From assembly GCA_031262485.1 (NCBI GenBank), contig JAISHO010000009.1, forward strand, positions 31,361 to 95,360: 64,000 bases of DNA. The letters run 5' to 3'. This document shows positions 1 to 8,986 of the stretch, in pieces. The notes beneath the pieces were generated by a model. It was given only the letters and a program-made list of their open reading frames with translations. It did no database searches and was not told the origin of the DNA. The stretch comes from Propionibacteriaceae bacterium (GTDB lineage: Bacteria > Actinomycetota > Actinomycetes > Propionibacteriales > Propionibacteriaceae). How positions within the stretch are numbered: position 1 is the first letter of the stretch; every line of letters begins with the position of its first letter. The position numbers and the translations under genes are program-made.

Positions 1-1
1 C

Positions 2-139
2 GCCGACCAAGGGCTCCACAAGATCACCTATGTCAGCCATCCGAACGACCGAGACCTGACAATTCAAAGCGTCATTCAACGTGCTGGTTTGCGTGCTGTC
101 GCGCAAAAAAACGATCCGAACGAGGAAGAGGGCACGTGA
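2..139 (+). CDS. C-terminal 45 residues of an unidentified protein (5' partial)
   Basis: An open frame runs in from the left edge and stops at a TGA at 137-139. The visible peptide is hydrophilic, with a KITYVSHPNDRDLTIQSVIQ-like stretch and an acidic EEEGT end. Codon use fits the neighbourhood. I do not recognise the family, and 45 residues are too few to assign a function. It converges with pgm on the other strand, with about 180 bases between the two stops. Confidence 0.5.
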   Translation, partial: ADQGLHKITYVSHPNDRDLTIQSVIQRAGLRAVAQKNDPNEEEGT

Positions 140-270
140 GCCTCGTCGTCACTATTCTTGACCGAGCCGATCCCGTAGCGCGTCTGGCTCTCTGACGGAT
201 CGTCGGCGAGATGCCACGTCATCGGATTTTCTTTGACGTGCCGGGAGCGGCTGACACGACATCACAGACG

Positions 271-304
271 ACGTCGCCCGACCACCGAAGCGGCCGGGCG
301 ACGT
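271..304 (-). terminator. GC-rich hairpin downstream of pgm
   Basis: Perfect 10-bp inverted repeat ACGTCGCCCG (271-280) / CGGGCGACGT (295-304) with a 14-base loop, starting 18 bases beyond the pgm stop. There is no T-tract, so it is either a stem-only actinobacterial terminator or a bidirectional stop for the two convergent genes. Confidence 0.5.
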
Positions 305-321
305 GTCGAATGTTTCGATGA

Positions 322-1941
322 TCAGGCGAGCACGCGGTTGACCAAATCCCGCGCTTCGTCTTGAACCTGGGCGAGGTGGTCGGCGCTGACGAGGGATTCC
401 GCGTAGATCTTGTAGATGTTCTCAGTGCCGGAAGGGCGGGCAGCGAACCAGGCGTGTTCCGTCGTCACCTTGAGCCCGCCGATCGGCGCGTCGTTGCCGG
501 GAGCGCGCGTCAAGGTTGCCGTGATCGGCTCGCCCGCTAGATCGGTCGCCGTGACGTCCTCAGGGCTGAGCTGAGCCAGCTTCGCTTTCTGTTCCCGTGT
601 CGCCGGAGCGTCGACTCGGGCGTAACTCGAGACGCCATGCTTGGCTTCGAGATCGCGGTAGTGATCGGAGGGGGTGCGCCCGGTGACGGCGAGGATCTCG
701 CTGGCCAAGAGGTCGAGGATGAGGCCGTCCTTGTCAGTCGTCCAGGTCGATCCGTCCATGGTCAAGAAAGAGGCTCCGGCCGATTCCTCGCCACCGAAGC
801 CGAGGTTTCCGCTGATGAGCCCGGGGACGAACCACTTGAACCCGACTGGCACCTCGACGAGACGCCGACCGATGTCGTCGGCCACGCGATCGATGATCGA
901 GCTGGAGACGAGGGTCTTGCCCACGCCGGCGTCGGCCGGCCAACCCGTCCGATGGGTGTAGAGGTAGCCGATCGCGACGGCGAGGTAGTGGTTCGGGTTC
1001 ATGAGCCCGGCGTCCGGGGTGACGATGCCGTGGCGGTCGGAATCGGCGTCGTTGCCCGTGGCGATGTCGTACTTGTCCTTGTGCTTGATGAGCGAGGCCA
1101 TGGCGTAGGGCGACGAGCAGTCCATGCGGATCTTGCCGTCGTGGTCGAGCGTCATGAAACGCCAGGTCGGATCGATCACCTCGTTGACGACGGTGAGATC
1201 GAGCTTGTAGCGCTCGGCGATGAACTGCCAATACTGCAGAGAGGCCCCGCCGAGCGGATCGGCGCCGATCCTCACCCCGGCCGAACGGATGGCGTCGATG
1301 TCGACGACGGAGGTGAGAGCGTCGCAGTAGGCGGTGCGGTAATCCCAGCGGATGACGGCGGAGACGTCGTCGGTGCGCTTGATCGACGCCGTGTCCCCGA
1401 GCAATTCATTGGCCCGAGCGGCGATCCACGAGGTCGCGTCGGTGTCGGCCGGCCCACCGTTGGGCGGGTTGTACTTGAAGCCGCCGTCGCGGGGCGGGTT
1501 GTGCGAGGGAGTCACGACGATGCCGTCGGCCAGATCCTTCGTGATCCCGGCGTTGTGGACGATGACGGCCCGCGACAGCGAAGGCGTCGGCGTGTATTCG
1601 TCCTCGCGTTCGGCGCGCACCTCGATCCCGTTGGCGACGAGCACGCTGATGGCCGTCTTCCACGCGGGAATCGACAGCCCGTGGGTGTCCTTGGCGATAT
1701 AGAGGGGACCGGTCGTGCCCTGCTGGGCCCGATACTCGATGATCGCTTGAGTGATGGCGAGGATGTGATCCTCGTTGAAAGCGCCGTCGAAACTCGAGCC
1801 CCGATGCCCGGAGGTGCCGAAGACGACCTTCTGATCCGGGTTCGCCGGATCCGGCCGCACATCGTAATACGCGGCGATGAGCGCGTCGACGTCGATGAGA
1901 TCTTCTGGAAGAGCCGGTTGTCCGGCGCGTGGGTGAACCAT
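322..1941 (-). CDS. pgm: Phosphoglucomutase, alpha-D-glucose phosphate-specific
   Basis: It interconverts glucose-6-phosphate and glucose-1-phosphate in the cytoplasm. Glucose-1-phosphate is the substrate of RmlA encoded at 7.9-8.8 kb, so the gene fits the sugar-nucleotide locus it opens. The protein is about 539 residues, the usual length for the E. coli Pgm type. Visible signatures are [10 protein letters not shown] near the N-terminus, the active-site phosphoserine loop VTPSHNPP, the metal loop [10 protein letters not shown], the sugar-binding [10 protein letters not shown] and the phosphate-binding RPSGTE near the C-terminus. I start at ATG 1941 (MVHPRAGQP) because it matches the E. coli N-terminus (MAIHNRAGQP) and has AGGTGA upstream. 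A GTG at 1956 is possible. Confidence 0.95.
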   Translation of the reverse strand: MVHPRAGQPALPEDLIDVDALIAAYYDVRPDPANPDQKVVFGTSGHRGSSFDGAFNEDHILAITQAIIEYRAQQGTTGPLYIAKDTHGLSIPAWKTAISVLVANGIEVRAEREDEYTPTPSLSRAVIVHNAGITKDLADGIVVTPSHNPPRDGGFKYNPPNGGPADTDATSWIAARANELLGDTASIKRTDDVSAVIRWDYRTAYCDALTSVVDIDAIRSAGVRIGADPLGGASLQYWQFIAERYKLDLTVVNEVIDPTWRFMTLDHDGKIRMDCSSPYAMASLIKHKDKYDIATGNDADSDRHGIVTPDAGLMNPNHYLAVAIGYLYTHRTGWPADAGVGKTLVSSSIIDRVADDIGRRLVEVPVGFKWFVPGLISGNLGFGGEESAGASFLTMDGSTWTTDKDGLILDLLASEILAVTGRTPSDHYRDLEAKHGVSSYARVDAPATREQKAKLAQLSPEDVTATDLAGEPITATLTRAPGNDAPIGGLKVTTEHAWFAARPSGTENIYKIYAESLVSADHLAQVQDEARDLVNRVLA

Positions 1942-2080
1942 GGGTCTATCTTTCACCTAACCGTGCGGCAAGGGAAGTAACCAGCCAGAAGTGTCACCTA
2001 GGAACACGAAGATGATGTCAACATTTCAACGTTGGCGCTAACGATGGGCAGAAGAAGTATTATCTCTTCTCTCTACTGTT

Positions 2081-3412
2081 CTATTCCTCAGATGAAAGAA
2101 TCTTTGGAGTCTTTGACATCATCCCTAGTCGAACCAAGTGAACCGTTGCACCCGCCAAAGGCCCGCCGATCAGTGCCGCGACCGCCCGAACTTCGAGAGA
2201 CCACGGCAACGCCAAGAACATGATGGCAATGAGCACCGCAGTAACCCATCCTGCGAGATAGGAGCGGTAGGCCGTTTGAGATTGGCACAAGACGCCGGTG
2301 AGGGTCACTCCGGCCAAAGTCGTGGCTCCAAAGGTCAGTGCCGCCAGCAAGGCGCCTCCAAGTCTCTGCCCGGCCAGGAGGTCGAAAAGCCACGGGCCTA
2401 TCAACCAGGCTGCGATCGCACCAATCACTCCTATGATGAGAATCACCGCAAGAATACGAAAAGCTCGAATCAAAGGGTGGTCATTACGACTTGTGAAGTA
2501 TGAAACGGCGATACTCTGAAATGCTGTCAACGGCACCATCAGTGGAGCCCGGGTCAACGAGATCGCAAGAATAAGTCCAGCAGAAGCAGCAATCACACTC
2601 GGATCGCTAAAAATACTCAAGAGAACCGGGAATCCAACGACCAGTGCCGCACTCGCTCCTTGACCTAAAAGACCAGCTAACCCGCGACGCACATAAACGA
2701 GAAGACCTTCATCAAGTAATTGCTGAATCACTGCCCTCGTGCCAGGCAAGAAAAGAAAGAATACCCAGACAACTTCAGCAAGAGAAATCGAGAAGAACCA
2801 TACTTCGACAGGCCAGCGAAAATAAACAGCTGCGAGAAGAAGAATAAGACGCACTGTAGACTCAAGCGTCAGAACAGCAAGATAGAGTCGCCACGCACCT
2901 GCCGCGACCATTGCCCCGAGAAGTGTCGCTTGACCCGCATACCCACTGATTCCAACGACGAGAGCCACCGCTACCGAAGGAAGTTCTTCGCTTCCCATCG
3001 AAGGCAGAGCAAATCTCAGAGTCGGACTAGCAGCTGCCGCAATGACAGCGGCGCCAACAATGACCCATCCCATTGCGATACGGGCACGAACAGCACGCGG
3101 CGTAATCGAAGAACTCGTTTCAGTAGCTGTGACCGATCGAGCCATCTCCAGGTTGAATCCGTTAGTGAGACCAAAACAGAAGAACGCCGCGGACCAGTAC
3201 AGGAGAAAATCCGAAGCATCAGCCTCATCGAGGACTCGGACCGATAACGTCATCGCAATAAAACCAGTGAGAGCGGAGAAAATACTCACCACACCAACCA
3301 AAATACCTCCGCTTCGCGTGATCGTAGGTTTCTGGTTTTCTTCTGATCTCGTGACGGGGACGTCATCCCCCACTGATGGAACCGTCATTGTAGTTCTTCG
3401 ATCCGACCTCAT
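2081..3412 (-). CDS. Wzx-like polysaccharide/lipid-linked oligosaccharide flippase
   Basis: A 443-residue integral membrane protein with about 12 hydrophobic segments and the overall look of the MATE/MVF (Wzx, MurJ-like) superfamily. Such proteins flip undecaprenyl-linked sugar units across the membrane. It lies directly downstream of the DUF6541 membrane protein, four bases after that stop, so the two are probably co-transcribed. I chose ATG 3412, which abuts the upstream stop; the ATG at 3388 (MTVPSVGDD) is an alternative and neither has a strong ribosome binding site. Base composition is visibly more AT-rich than the flanking genes, suggesting acquisition by transfer. The substrate cannot be read from sequence. 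Confidence 0.7.
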   Translation of the reverse strand: MRSDRRTTMTVPSVGDDVPVTRSEENQKPTITRSGGILVGVVSIFSALTGFIAMTLSVRVLDEADASDFLLYWSAAFFCFGLTNGFNLEMARSVTATETSSSITPRAVRARIAMGWVIVGAAVIAAAASPTLRFALPSMGSEELPSVAVALVVGISGYAGQATLLGAMVAAGAWRLYLAVLTLESTVRLILLLAAVYFRWPVEVWFFSISLAEVVWVFFLFLPGTRAVIQQLLDEGLLVYVRRGLAGLLGQGASAALVVGFPVLLSIFSDPSVIAASAGLILAISLTRAPLMVPLTAFQSIAVSYFTSRNDHPLIRAFRILAVILIIGVIGAIAAWLIGPWLFDLLAGQRLGGALLAALTFGATTLAGVTLTGVLCQSQTAYRSYLAGWVTAVLIAIMFLALPWSLEVRAVAALIGGPLAGATVHLVRLGMMSKTPKILSSEE

Positions 3413-3416
3413 ATCA

Positions 3417-5438
3417 CTAGCAAGCGTCAATACGATAGAGCACAGCTTCGCCGACTCGAGCAACTTCAGTGAAACCTGGTTCAGTAGCGAAATCGATGAA
3501 CCCGGGTGCTATGGCTGCGAAATCAGCGTTCCAGAGCGCCCTCGTTCCAAAATCGAGGGCATAGGTCACATCGAGACGTTCGACCGCCGGGCAGACCGCT
3601 GGATCGCTGGATGCTTCATCCAATTCACCCTGAATAGTGGAAAGGTCAGGGGTCTCTTCGTGGAAAATATGTGTAGTCGTAGTAAGCACACCAGCGAGCC
3701 CATAGGCCAACGAAGAACCATTCCAGGGGACCGTGGCCACCCGTTCGCCAGCTGGAACGATCTCCGGAAGTTGTTGAATGAGAGCGTACTCATCCGGGTC
3801 GACCAAGGCGGAATCCTCATTCATCACATAGGAAGGAGCCGCCCAGTTGATCGCAACGCTCATTTTACCCGTTTGGGTGGAAAGAAGAAGGAGGAGAAGT
3901 AGCATTAACGAATAAATTACCGTCATCCAAACCGGCAGAGGTCGGCCACGCCATGTCTCAATCTTTTGAGGAATCCAAGACACAACTGCCTTCCATCCAA
4001 CCGCGGCTACCGGAATAGAGGTGACAGATAAAAGGGCGGCCAACCGGAAAGGATCGCAATACCACCCACCAGTCAGCCACCAACGCACCCCGGGATCTGG
4101 GTAGGTCGACTCCCACGATTCCACGACCATCCAGAGCCATACAGATAAAGCGAATGTTCCAACGACCCACCAATTCCGCCACGACTTAAGTAGTGAGACG
4201 AGGCCGATGATGATAAGGAGACCGAGGACCCAGAAGGGAGGGATCGTGAAGGGGCCGGCGAACACGGCTTGAGCTAACGCATCTTCAGGATCTGATCCTG
4301 GTCCCCAGTCTGCTGAATCAATCGGAGGACGGAGAACGATCCATACAGCCACGGTGCTGATCAATGCCGCGACAGCGACACCTCCATAAAGAAGAGAAGC
4401 CTTTCGACGCGACTCTTGCTTGGCATCAGCTATGCCGCGAGCAGCCCAGATCAGTCCCATCGGAACAACAGCGACAAGTAAACTTAGGATCGAGTTGGGG
4501 TGGCATAGCGCCAACCCAATGCCGGCAAGAATCATGGCAGCAAGGCTTTCCGGAAGGGGGATCCGGGAACTGTCGAACAAGCGCAAGATTGTTCCCGTCA
4601 AGCCGATCACTGCGGGTAACAGAATGAGCCCGATGATGTTGGGATAGATGATGCCAAAGCCAAGCAAATAGGTTGGAAAGATCGCGAACGAGGCCGTCAG
4701 GATGCCAGCGCCGATGAGCGCGACCGGTGAGAGCGGTCCAAGCAGACTGCGAATCAACCACAGACACCCTAAAGGCCACACTAAAGCTACTAGCACCCAA
4801 ATGACAGCATTACAAGCAGCAGGAATATTGATGTCCCCTACAAGAAGACAGACAAGCGAAACGAGATCATGCCACGCAGCTGGATAAAATTCGACTGTCG
4901 TATTGAAAATACCAGTCATATCGAGGAGAGTCAGGCTTGATCCATCCAGATGATCAATGATCCAGCGCACGCCATTAAGATGAAAAAGGTTATCGAAGGT
5001 TTGAGAGAACGAATCGAAACGACCGATCACCTGCAACCATTGACGAGTCGCGAGTGCTAAAGCGATCGCGATCGCTGCAACCGAAGAGAGAAGATCTACG
5101 GTGACCGAGGGGACAGAAACTGAATCCTTTCTTCCCCTTCCGGCCTGCGATCGCAATGACCGATGAGATAATCCTTGCCGCAACCCTGAAATCGCTAAAA
5201 GAACAACCCCAATAATTAATGTCAAAACAAGAACGGGAATAATTCCCCAATCAATCCCTATCACACTGGCCATGATCGCTGATATCGCGATCATGGCGAT
5301 AGACAGAACCGGAGCAAGCGCAAGAAGCGCCCAGCCGCGCAAACTAGCGCAAACTCCGAGAATAAGACCGGGAACAAAGATCAATATGGTCGCGACAGCG
5401 ACAAAAGGGAGGAAAGCGACCCAGGTCATCTCCACCAT
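3417..5438 (-). CDS. DUF6541-like polytopic membrane protein
   Basis: About 673 residues with many transmembrane helices in the N-terminal two thirds and a roughly 130-residue extracytoplasmic C-terminal domain. The N-terminus (MTWVAFLPFVAVATILIFVP, then a GLILG turn) resembles the actinobacterial DUF6541 family found in polysaccharide loci. The architecture, helices followed by an outer soluble domain, recalls GT-C-type lipid-linked glycosyltransferases, but that is inference. ATG 5438 is preceded by AGGATCGG; an upstream TTG at 5462 lacks a good site. It is lower in GC than its neighbours, like the flippase it precedes. It could supply or modify the glycan exported by that flippase. Confidence 0.6.
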   Translation of the reverse strand: MVEMTWVAFLPFVAVATILIFVPGLILGVCASLRGWALLALAPVLSIAMIAISAIMASVIGIDWGIIPVLVLTLIIGVVLLAISGLRQGLSHRSLRSQAGRGRKDSVSVPSVTVDLLSSVAAIAIALALATRQWLQVIGRFDSFSQTFDNLFHLNGVRWIIDHLDGSSLTLLDMTGIFNTTVEFYPAAWHDLVSLVCLLVGDINIPAACNAVIWVLVALVWPLGCLWLIRSLLGPLSPVALIGAGILTASFAIFPTYLLGFGIIYPNIIGLILLPAVIGLTGTILRLFDSSRIPLPESLAAMILAGIGLALCHPNSILSLLVAVVPMGLIWAARGIADAKQESRRKASLLYGGVAVAALISTVAVWIVLRPPIDSADWGPGSDPEDALAQAVFAGPFTIPPFWVLGLLIIIGLVSLLKSWRNWWVVGTFALSVWLWMVVESWESTYPDPGVRWWLTGGWYCDPFRLAALLSVTSIPVAAVGWKAVVSWIPQKIETWRGRPLPVWMTVIYSLMLLLLLLLSTQTGKMSVAINWAAPSYVMNEDSALVDPDEYALIQQLPEIVPAGERVATVPWNGSSLAYGLAGVLTTTTHIFHEETPDLSTIQGELDEASSDPAVCPAVERLDVTYALDFGTRALWNADFAAIAPGFIDFATEPGFTEVARVGEAVLYRIDAC

Positions 5439-5580
5439 CCGATCCTGAGGTTGGGGGAACAAAGGTTCCCAGACAAACCGGGAAACCTATTCATTGTAGC
5501 GTTTTCGTTTTGTCCTCGTGCGGGAAGGCGATCTGGCTCTCACAGCGTGGCGGACGTCCTACCCCCACTGGGTGATGAGG

Positions 5581-6057
5581 TCAGCGGCGTACCATCACTG
5601 TCTCTTCCCCTGAGTGGGATGGAGCGATCGATAGCTGCTTCGTTGGCTCGGGAGATCCGAGTTCGCCGGCCCCCTCATGCGCCGCAGGCAAAGACGCGGG
5701 ATTAAGACGCCGTAAAGCACGGACACAGCGTTCTGTCTCTTCCCGTTGGATGGCGGCCTCTTCAGCCAACCGGCGGAGCCGCTCCTCTTGCCGGGAAACT
5801 TCGAGGGAGAGGTGGAGGCAGACGCTGAGGACGAGGAGGAGGGCTAGCGCGAAGAGAAGGTTGGAGGGGACTTCGATGCCGACGAAGCGAGCCGCCCAAA
5901 AGAGCAACCGTGGAAAACACGCGAGGATGACGCTGAGCACCCCGACGATGATCCACAACGCGGCGTATTTCTCCTTGAGTTTGCGACTGCGCAGAAGGAG
6001 GAGCACTCCGACGATGATGCCGATGGCGACGATGAGGAAGAAGATGGTCAGACGCAT
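5581..6057 (-). CDS. DUF2304 family membrane protein
   Basis: 158 residues starting MRLTIFFLIVAIGIIVGVLL, with three hydrophobic segments in the first 80 residues. Between them is the hallmark short polar loop (RSRKLKEKYAALWIIVGV) of DUF2304, followed by a coiled-coil stretch rich in Glu and Arg (SRQEERLRRLAEEAAIQREE) and a low-complexity tail. The start codon overlaps the stop of the upstream GT2 gene (ATGA at 6054-6057), indicating translational coupling. GT2/DUF2304 pairs are common in bacterial surface-glycan clusters, where the small protein is thought to help anchor or couple the polyprenyl-phosphate glycosyltransferase. Its own activity is unknown. Confidence 0.85.
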   Translation of the reverse strand: MRLTIFFLIVAIGIIVGVLLLLRSRKLKEKYAALWIIVGVLSVILACFPRLLFWAARFVGIEVPSNLLFALALLLVLSVCLHLSLEVSRQEERLRRLAEEAAIQREETERCVRALRRLNPASLPAAHEGAGELGSPEPTKQLSIAPSHSGEETVMVRR

Positions 6058-6770
6058 CAGTCGGCCTCCTGGTACGAGACTGGCCGTCTCGTCATCGCGA
6101 TGAAGAGGGCGAAGAGCGAGCGGACGAGGTAGATGGCGGCTTTCGCCGGGTTGTTCGAGGGGACTCCCCCCTGGCGGGGCCGCATTTCGACTGGCACCTG
6201 GGTGACGCTCAGCCCGGAGCGAATGGCGACGACGAGAGAGTCGACGGTGTCGCCGAGATACTCCGCCGGGTAGTGGCGGCAATATTGCTCGATCGCCCGC
6301 CGGTTGGCGGCCCGGAACCCGCTCGTGATGTCGGTCAGCCGGGTGTGGGCGAGCCGCGAGATGATCCCCGACAAGAGCGACATCGCCCATTTGCGGGGGC
6401 CGCGAACTTTGTAGGTTCCCTTATCGGCGAAGCGGGCGCCGATCGAGATGTCGGCTCGTTCGAGGCCGTCGAGCACTGCAACGATGTCGCCGGGATCGTG
6501 CTGCCCATCAGCGTCGATCTGGATGGCTCGGTCATAACCGAAACGTCGGGCGTAATGATAACCGCAGCGCATCGCCCCGCCGACGCCCAGATTGAACGGA
6601 AGCCTCAACACTGTCGCCCCGGCGCGCTCGGCGATCTCCGGTGTGTCGTCGCGAGAACCATCGTCGACGACGAGCAAGTCGGCGTCGGGAACCTTCTCGG
6701 CCAATTCGGCCAGCGTCTGGCCGATCACCTCATGCTCGTTCCACGCCGGCATGATGACGAGTGTGGCCAC
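6057..6770 (-). CDS. Family 2 glycosyltransferase, polyprenyl-phosphate sugar transferase type
   Basis: A soluble GT-A enzyme of 237 residues resembling dolichyl/polyprenyl-phosphate mannosyl- or glucosyltransferases. It shows VIMPAWNE at the N-terminus, LLVVDDGSRDDT for nucleotide binding, NLGVGGAMRCGY and the metal-binding IDADGQHDP. It probably loads a sugar onto undecaprenyl phosphate for later transfer outside the cell. GTG 6770 is preferred because AGAGGATC lies about eight bases upstream and the product then begins VATLVIMPAWNE; a TTG further upstream would add 19 non-conserved residues. It is coupled to the DUF2304 gene by a 4-base overlap. Confidence 0.85.
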   Translation of the reverse strand: MATLVIMPAWNEHEVIGQTLAELAEKVPDADLLVVDDGSRDDTPEIAERAGATVLRLPFNLGVGGAMRCGYHYARRFGYDRAIQIDADGQHDPGDIVAVLDGLERADISIGARFADKGTYKVRGPRKWAMSLLSGIISRLAHTRLTDITSGFRAANRRAIEQYCRHYPAEYLGDTVDSLVVAIRSGLSVTQVPVEMRPRQGGVPSNNPAKAAIYLVRSLFALFIAMTRRPVSYQEAD

Positions 6771-6850
6771 CAGGCGATCCTCTCTGCTCCGACGAAGAAG
6801 GACGAGATGAGCTACCTCTGGCAACACTTCTCCGCCATCGGAGGGTCAGC

Positions 6851-7732
6851 CTATCCGACGAGGTGGAAAGCCAACCGTTTCACCGAGGCGATGTCGCCTT
6901 GTTTGATCGCTGCGGGAATGACAGTGGCGGCGTGGAGCCGACCAGTGATATGCCAGCGGGCAGCCCGGGCAGCCTTCTTCCATCCCAATTTGTCGAGTTG
7001 ACGGGCGACCTCGGTGAAATATCGACGATCCTCATCGAAGCGATCCCCCTGAACGGCGTGGGCTGAGGAGAAAGAGTCGCGGTGGCGCCGATAACAAAAT
7101 GTCGCGATGTCGTCGGTGAGGAGGGAGCCCCCCGCCATGACGATGTCGAGGACGAGCGCGAGATCGAGGATCGTATTGAGCCCGGGGTGGAAACCGACCG
7201 CTTGCGCCGTCTCTGTCCGCCACCCGATCGATGGGAAATAGAGCCAATTGCCCCGCAGAAGCGAGACCGCCAGGTCCTCACCCTTTAGCACACGTTGGCC
7301 TTGCCCCTTACCCCGGATGACGTCTTTGATCTGCTCGGTCAACGTGCGCGAGGGAGCGCCCCGATCGTCGATGACGAAGACGCCAGGCTGGAAGATCTGA
7401 GCCTCCGGATGCGCCTCGGCCGCTGCTGCCAGCCAGCTGAGATGATGAGGCAGCATGACATCGTCGCATCCCATGATCGTCATGAGGGGGTTGGTGGCGT
7501 AGCTGAGCGCTTTACGAAAGTTCCCATTGAGGCCAAGGTTGACGGTGTTCCGTTCGTAGACGACTCGTGGATCGCTCAGCCCGGCGAACCAACCGGGAAC
7601 GGAGTCATCGGGATACCCGTCGTCGATGACGATGAGCCGGAAATCTTCATAGTGTTGATCGAGCACGCTCCGGACGGCTGTTCTCATCCGCCCGACATCA
7701 CCGTAAAAAGGGAATAGAACATCGATCGTCAT
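6851..7732 (-). CDS. Family 2 glycosyltransferase (rhamnosyltransferase-like)
   Basis: 293 residues with a GT-A fold: IDVLFPFYGDVGRMRTAVRS at the N-terminus, LIVIDDGYPDDSV, and GCDDVMLPHHL as the DxD-like metal site. The overall shape resembles polymer or side-chain glycosyltransferases such as rhamnosyltransferases. Substrate is not deducible, though the three dTDP-rhamnose genes nearby make dTDP-L-rhamnose a reasonable donor (inference). ATG 7732 follows GGAGAAGG at good spacing, so the longer TTG-type start upstream is rejected. About 80 bases separate it from the GT2/DUF2304 pair on the same strand, so the genes may share a transcript. Confidence 0.8.
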   Translation of the reverse strand: MTIDVLFPFYGDVGRMRTAVRSVLDQHYEDFRLIVIDDGYPDDSVPGWFAGLSDPRVVYERNTVNLGLNGNFRKALSYATNPLMTIMGCDDVMLPHHLSWLAAAAEAHPEAQIFQPGVFVIDDRGAPSRTLTEQIKDVIRGKGQGQRVLKGEDLAVSLLRGNWLYFPSIGWRTETAQAVGFHPGLNTILDLALVLDIVMAGGSLLTDDIATFCYRRHRDSFSSAHAVQGDRFDEDRRYFTEVARQLDKLGWKKAARAARWHITGRLHAATVIPAAIKQGDIASVKRLAFHLVG

Positions 7733-7937
7733 GGCCCGCAACCTTCTCCCCACCGGCCCCCATCCGGTTCCGGCACCACTGTAGCCATCGCCGGGTCACC
7801 CACAGCCAGGTGACCGAGGTGGAGACTACCTAGCAATGTGAAATGATTCAGCGAAACGTATATCTTCTCAACGCCAACTTAGCAAGACGACGCCTCGGCC
7901 GCCATATCGCTGAGAAAGTTCGATGAGACAGGGACTG

Positions 7938-8813
7938 TCAGCTCCATTGCCCGGACTGGGCGGCCCGCTTGAGATAATCGCCGTAACCGGATTTGCCCAG
8001 ACGTTCGGCCTGCTCGAGAAGTTGCTCGGTGGTGATGAACCCCTGGCGCCAGGCCACCTCTTCAGGAGACCCGATGAGGAGGCCTTGCCGCTTCTGCACC
8101 GCTCGGACGAAATCGCCCGCCTCGGCCAAGGAGTCGAAGGTTCCGGTGTCGAGCCAGGCGGTCGCCCGGGGCAGGAGCGAGACCGCCAATTCGCCGCGCT
8201 CGAGATAGCAGCGGTTGAGATCGGTGATCTCCAACTCCCCGCGCGGTGACGGCTTCAACCCGGCCGCGAAATCGCAGACGCGTTCGTCGTAGAAATACAG
8301 ACCGGGCACCGCCCAATGCGACTTCGGCTGGGTCGGCTTCTCCTCGATCGAGATCGCCTTGCCATCGTCGCCCACCTCGACGACGCCGTAGGCCGTCGGA
8401 TCGGAGACCCATGTGCCGAACACGACCGCACCCTCGATCTCCGTCAACCCCCGCAACTGCGTGCCCATCCGCGGGCCGGAGAAGAGGTTGTCGCCCAAGA
8501 TGAGGGCCGACTTCTCACCCGCCACATGGTCGCGCCCGAGGATGAAAGCCTGGGCCAACCCATCCGGGGAGAGCTGCACCGCATACGACAGTTCGATCCC
8601 GAACTGAGAGCCATCGCCCAACAGTCTTTGGAAGGCCGGGGCGTCCGTCGGCGTCGTGATGACGAGGATCTCTCGGATCCCGGCCAGCATCAAGGTCGAC
8701 AGCGGATAGTAGATCATCGGCTTGTCGTAGACCGGCAGCAACTGCTTGCTCGAGCCGATCGTCAACGGATGCAACCGTGTGCCCGATCCACCCGCCAGAA
8801 TGATCCCTTTCAC
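7938..8813 (-). CDS. rmlA: Glucose-1-phosphate thymidylyltransferase
   Basis: The first enzyme of dTDP-L-rhamnose synthesis: glucose-1-phosphate + dTTP gives dTDP-glucose + PPi. The 291-residue length is standard for RmlA. The nucleotide-binding signature [11 protein letters not shown] starts at residue 8, followed by [24 protein letters not shown], the sugar-binding EEKPTQPKS and GTWLDTGT-like [10 protein letters not shown]. It is divergent from the rmlC-rmlD fusion with a 173-base shared upstream region, so both are probably expressed together. Confidence 0.97.
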   Translation of the reverse strand: MKGIILAGGSGTRLHPLTIGSSKQLLPVYDKPMIYYPLSTLMLAGIREILVITTPTDAPAFQRLLGDGSQFGIELSYAVQLSPDGLAQAFILGRDHVAGEKSALILGDNLFSGPRMGTQLRGLTEIEGAVVFGTWVSDPTAYGVVEVGDDGKAISIEEKPTQPKSHWAVPGLYFYDERVCDFAAGLKPSPRGELEITDLNRCYLERGELAVSLLPRATAWLDTGTFDSLAEAGDFVRAVQKRQGLLIGSPEEVAWRQGFITTEQLLEQAERLGKSGYGDYLKRAAQSGQWS

Positions 8814-8986
8814 CGTGCCTCCTCGTTCACGTCACAGCCGACTCCCTGGCGGCAAGATGACCAATGAATTCACTTCTCTTTATTTAGCCTTGCCAGACGG
8901 GGATTCTTCCGGCCCGGCCGACAGCCGTTACCATAGCGTGGAACGCCTACCCCGCCTAGTTGGCGGCGATGACGAGGGAGATAGAG

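Noticed and set aside
637..1980. 447-residue open frame antisense to pgm
   Set aside because: Low-complexity Arg/Gly/Val/Asp composition, no motif, fully covered by pgm.
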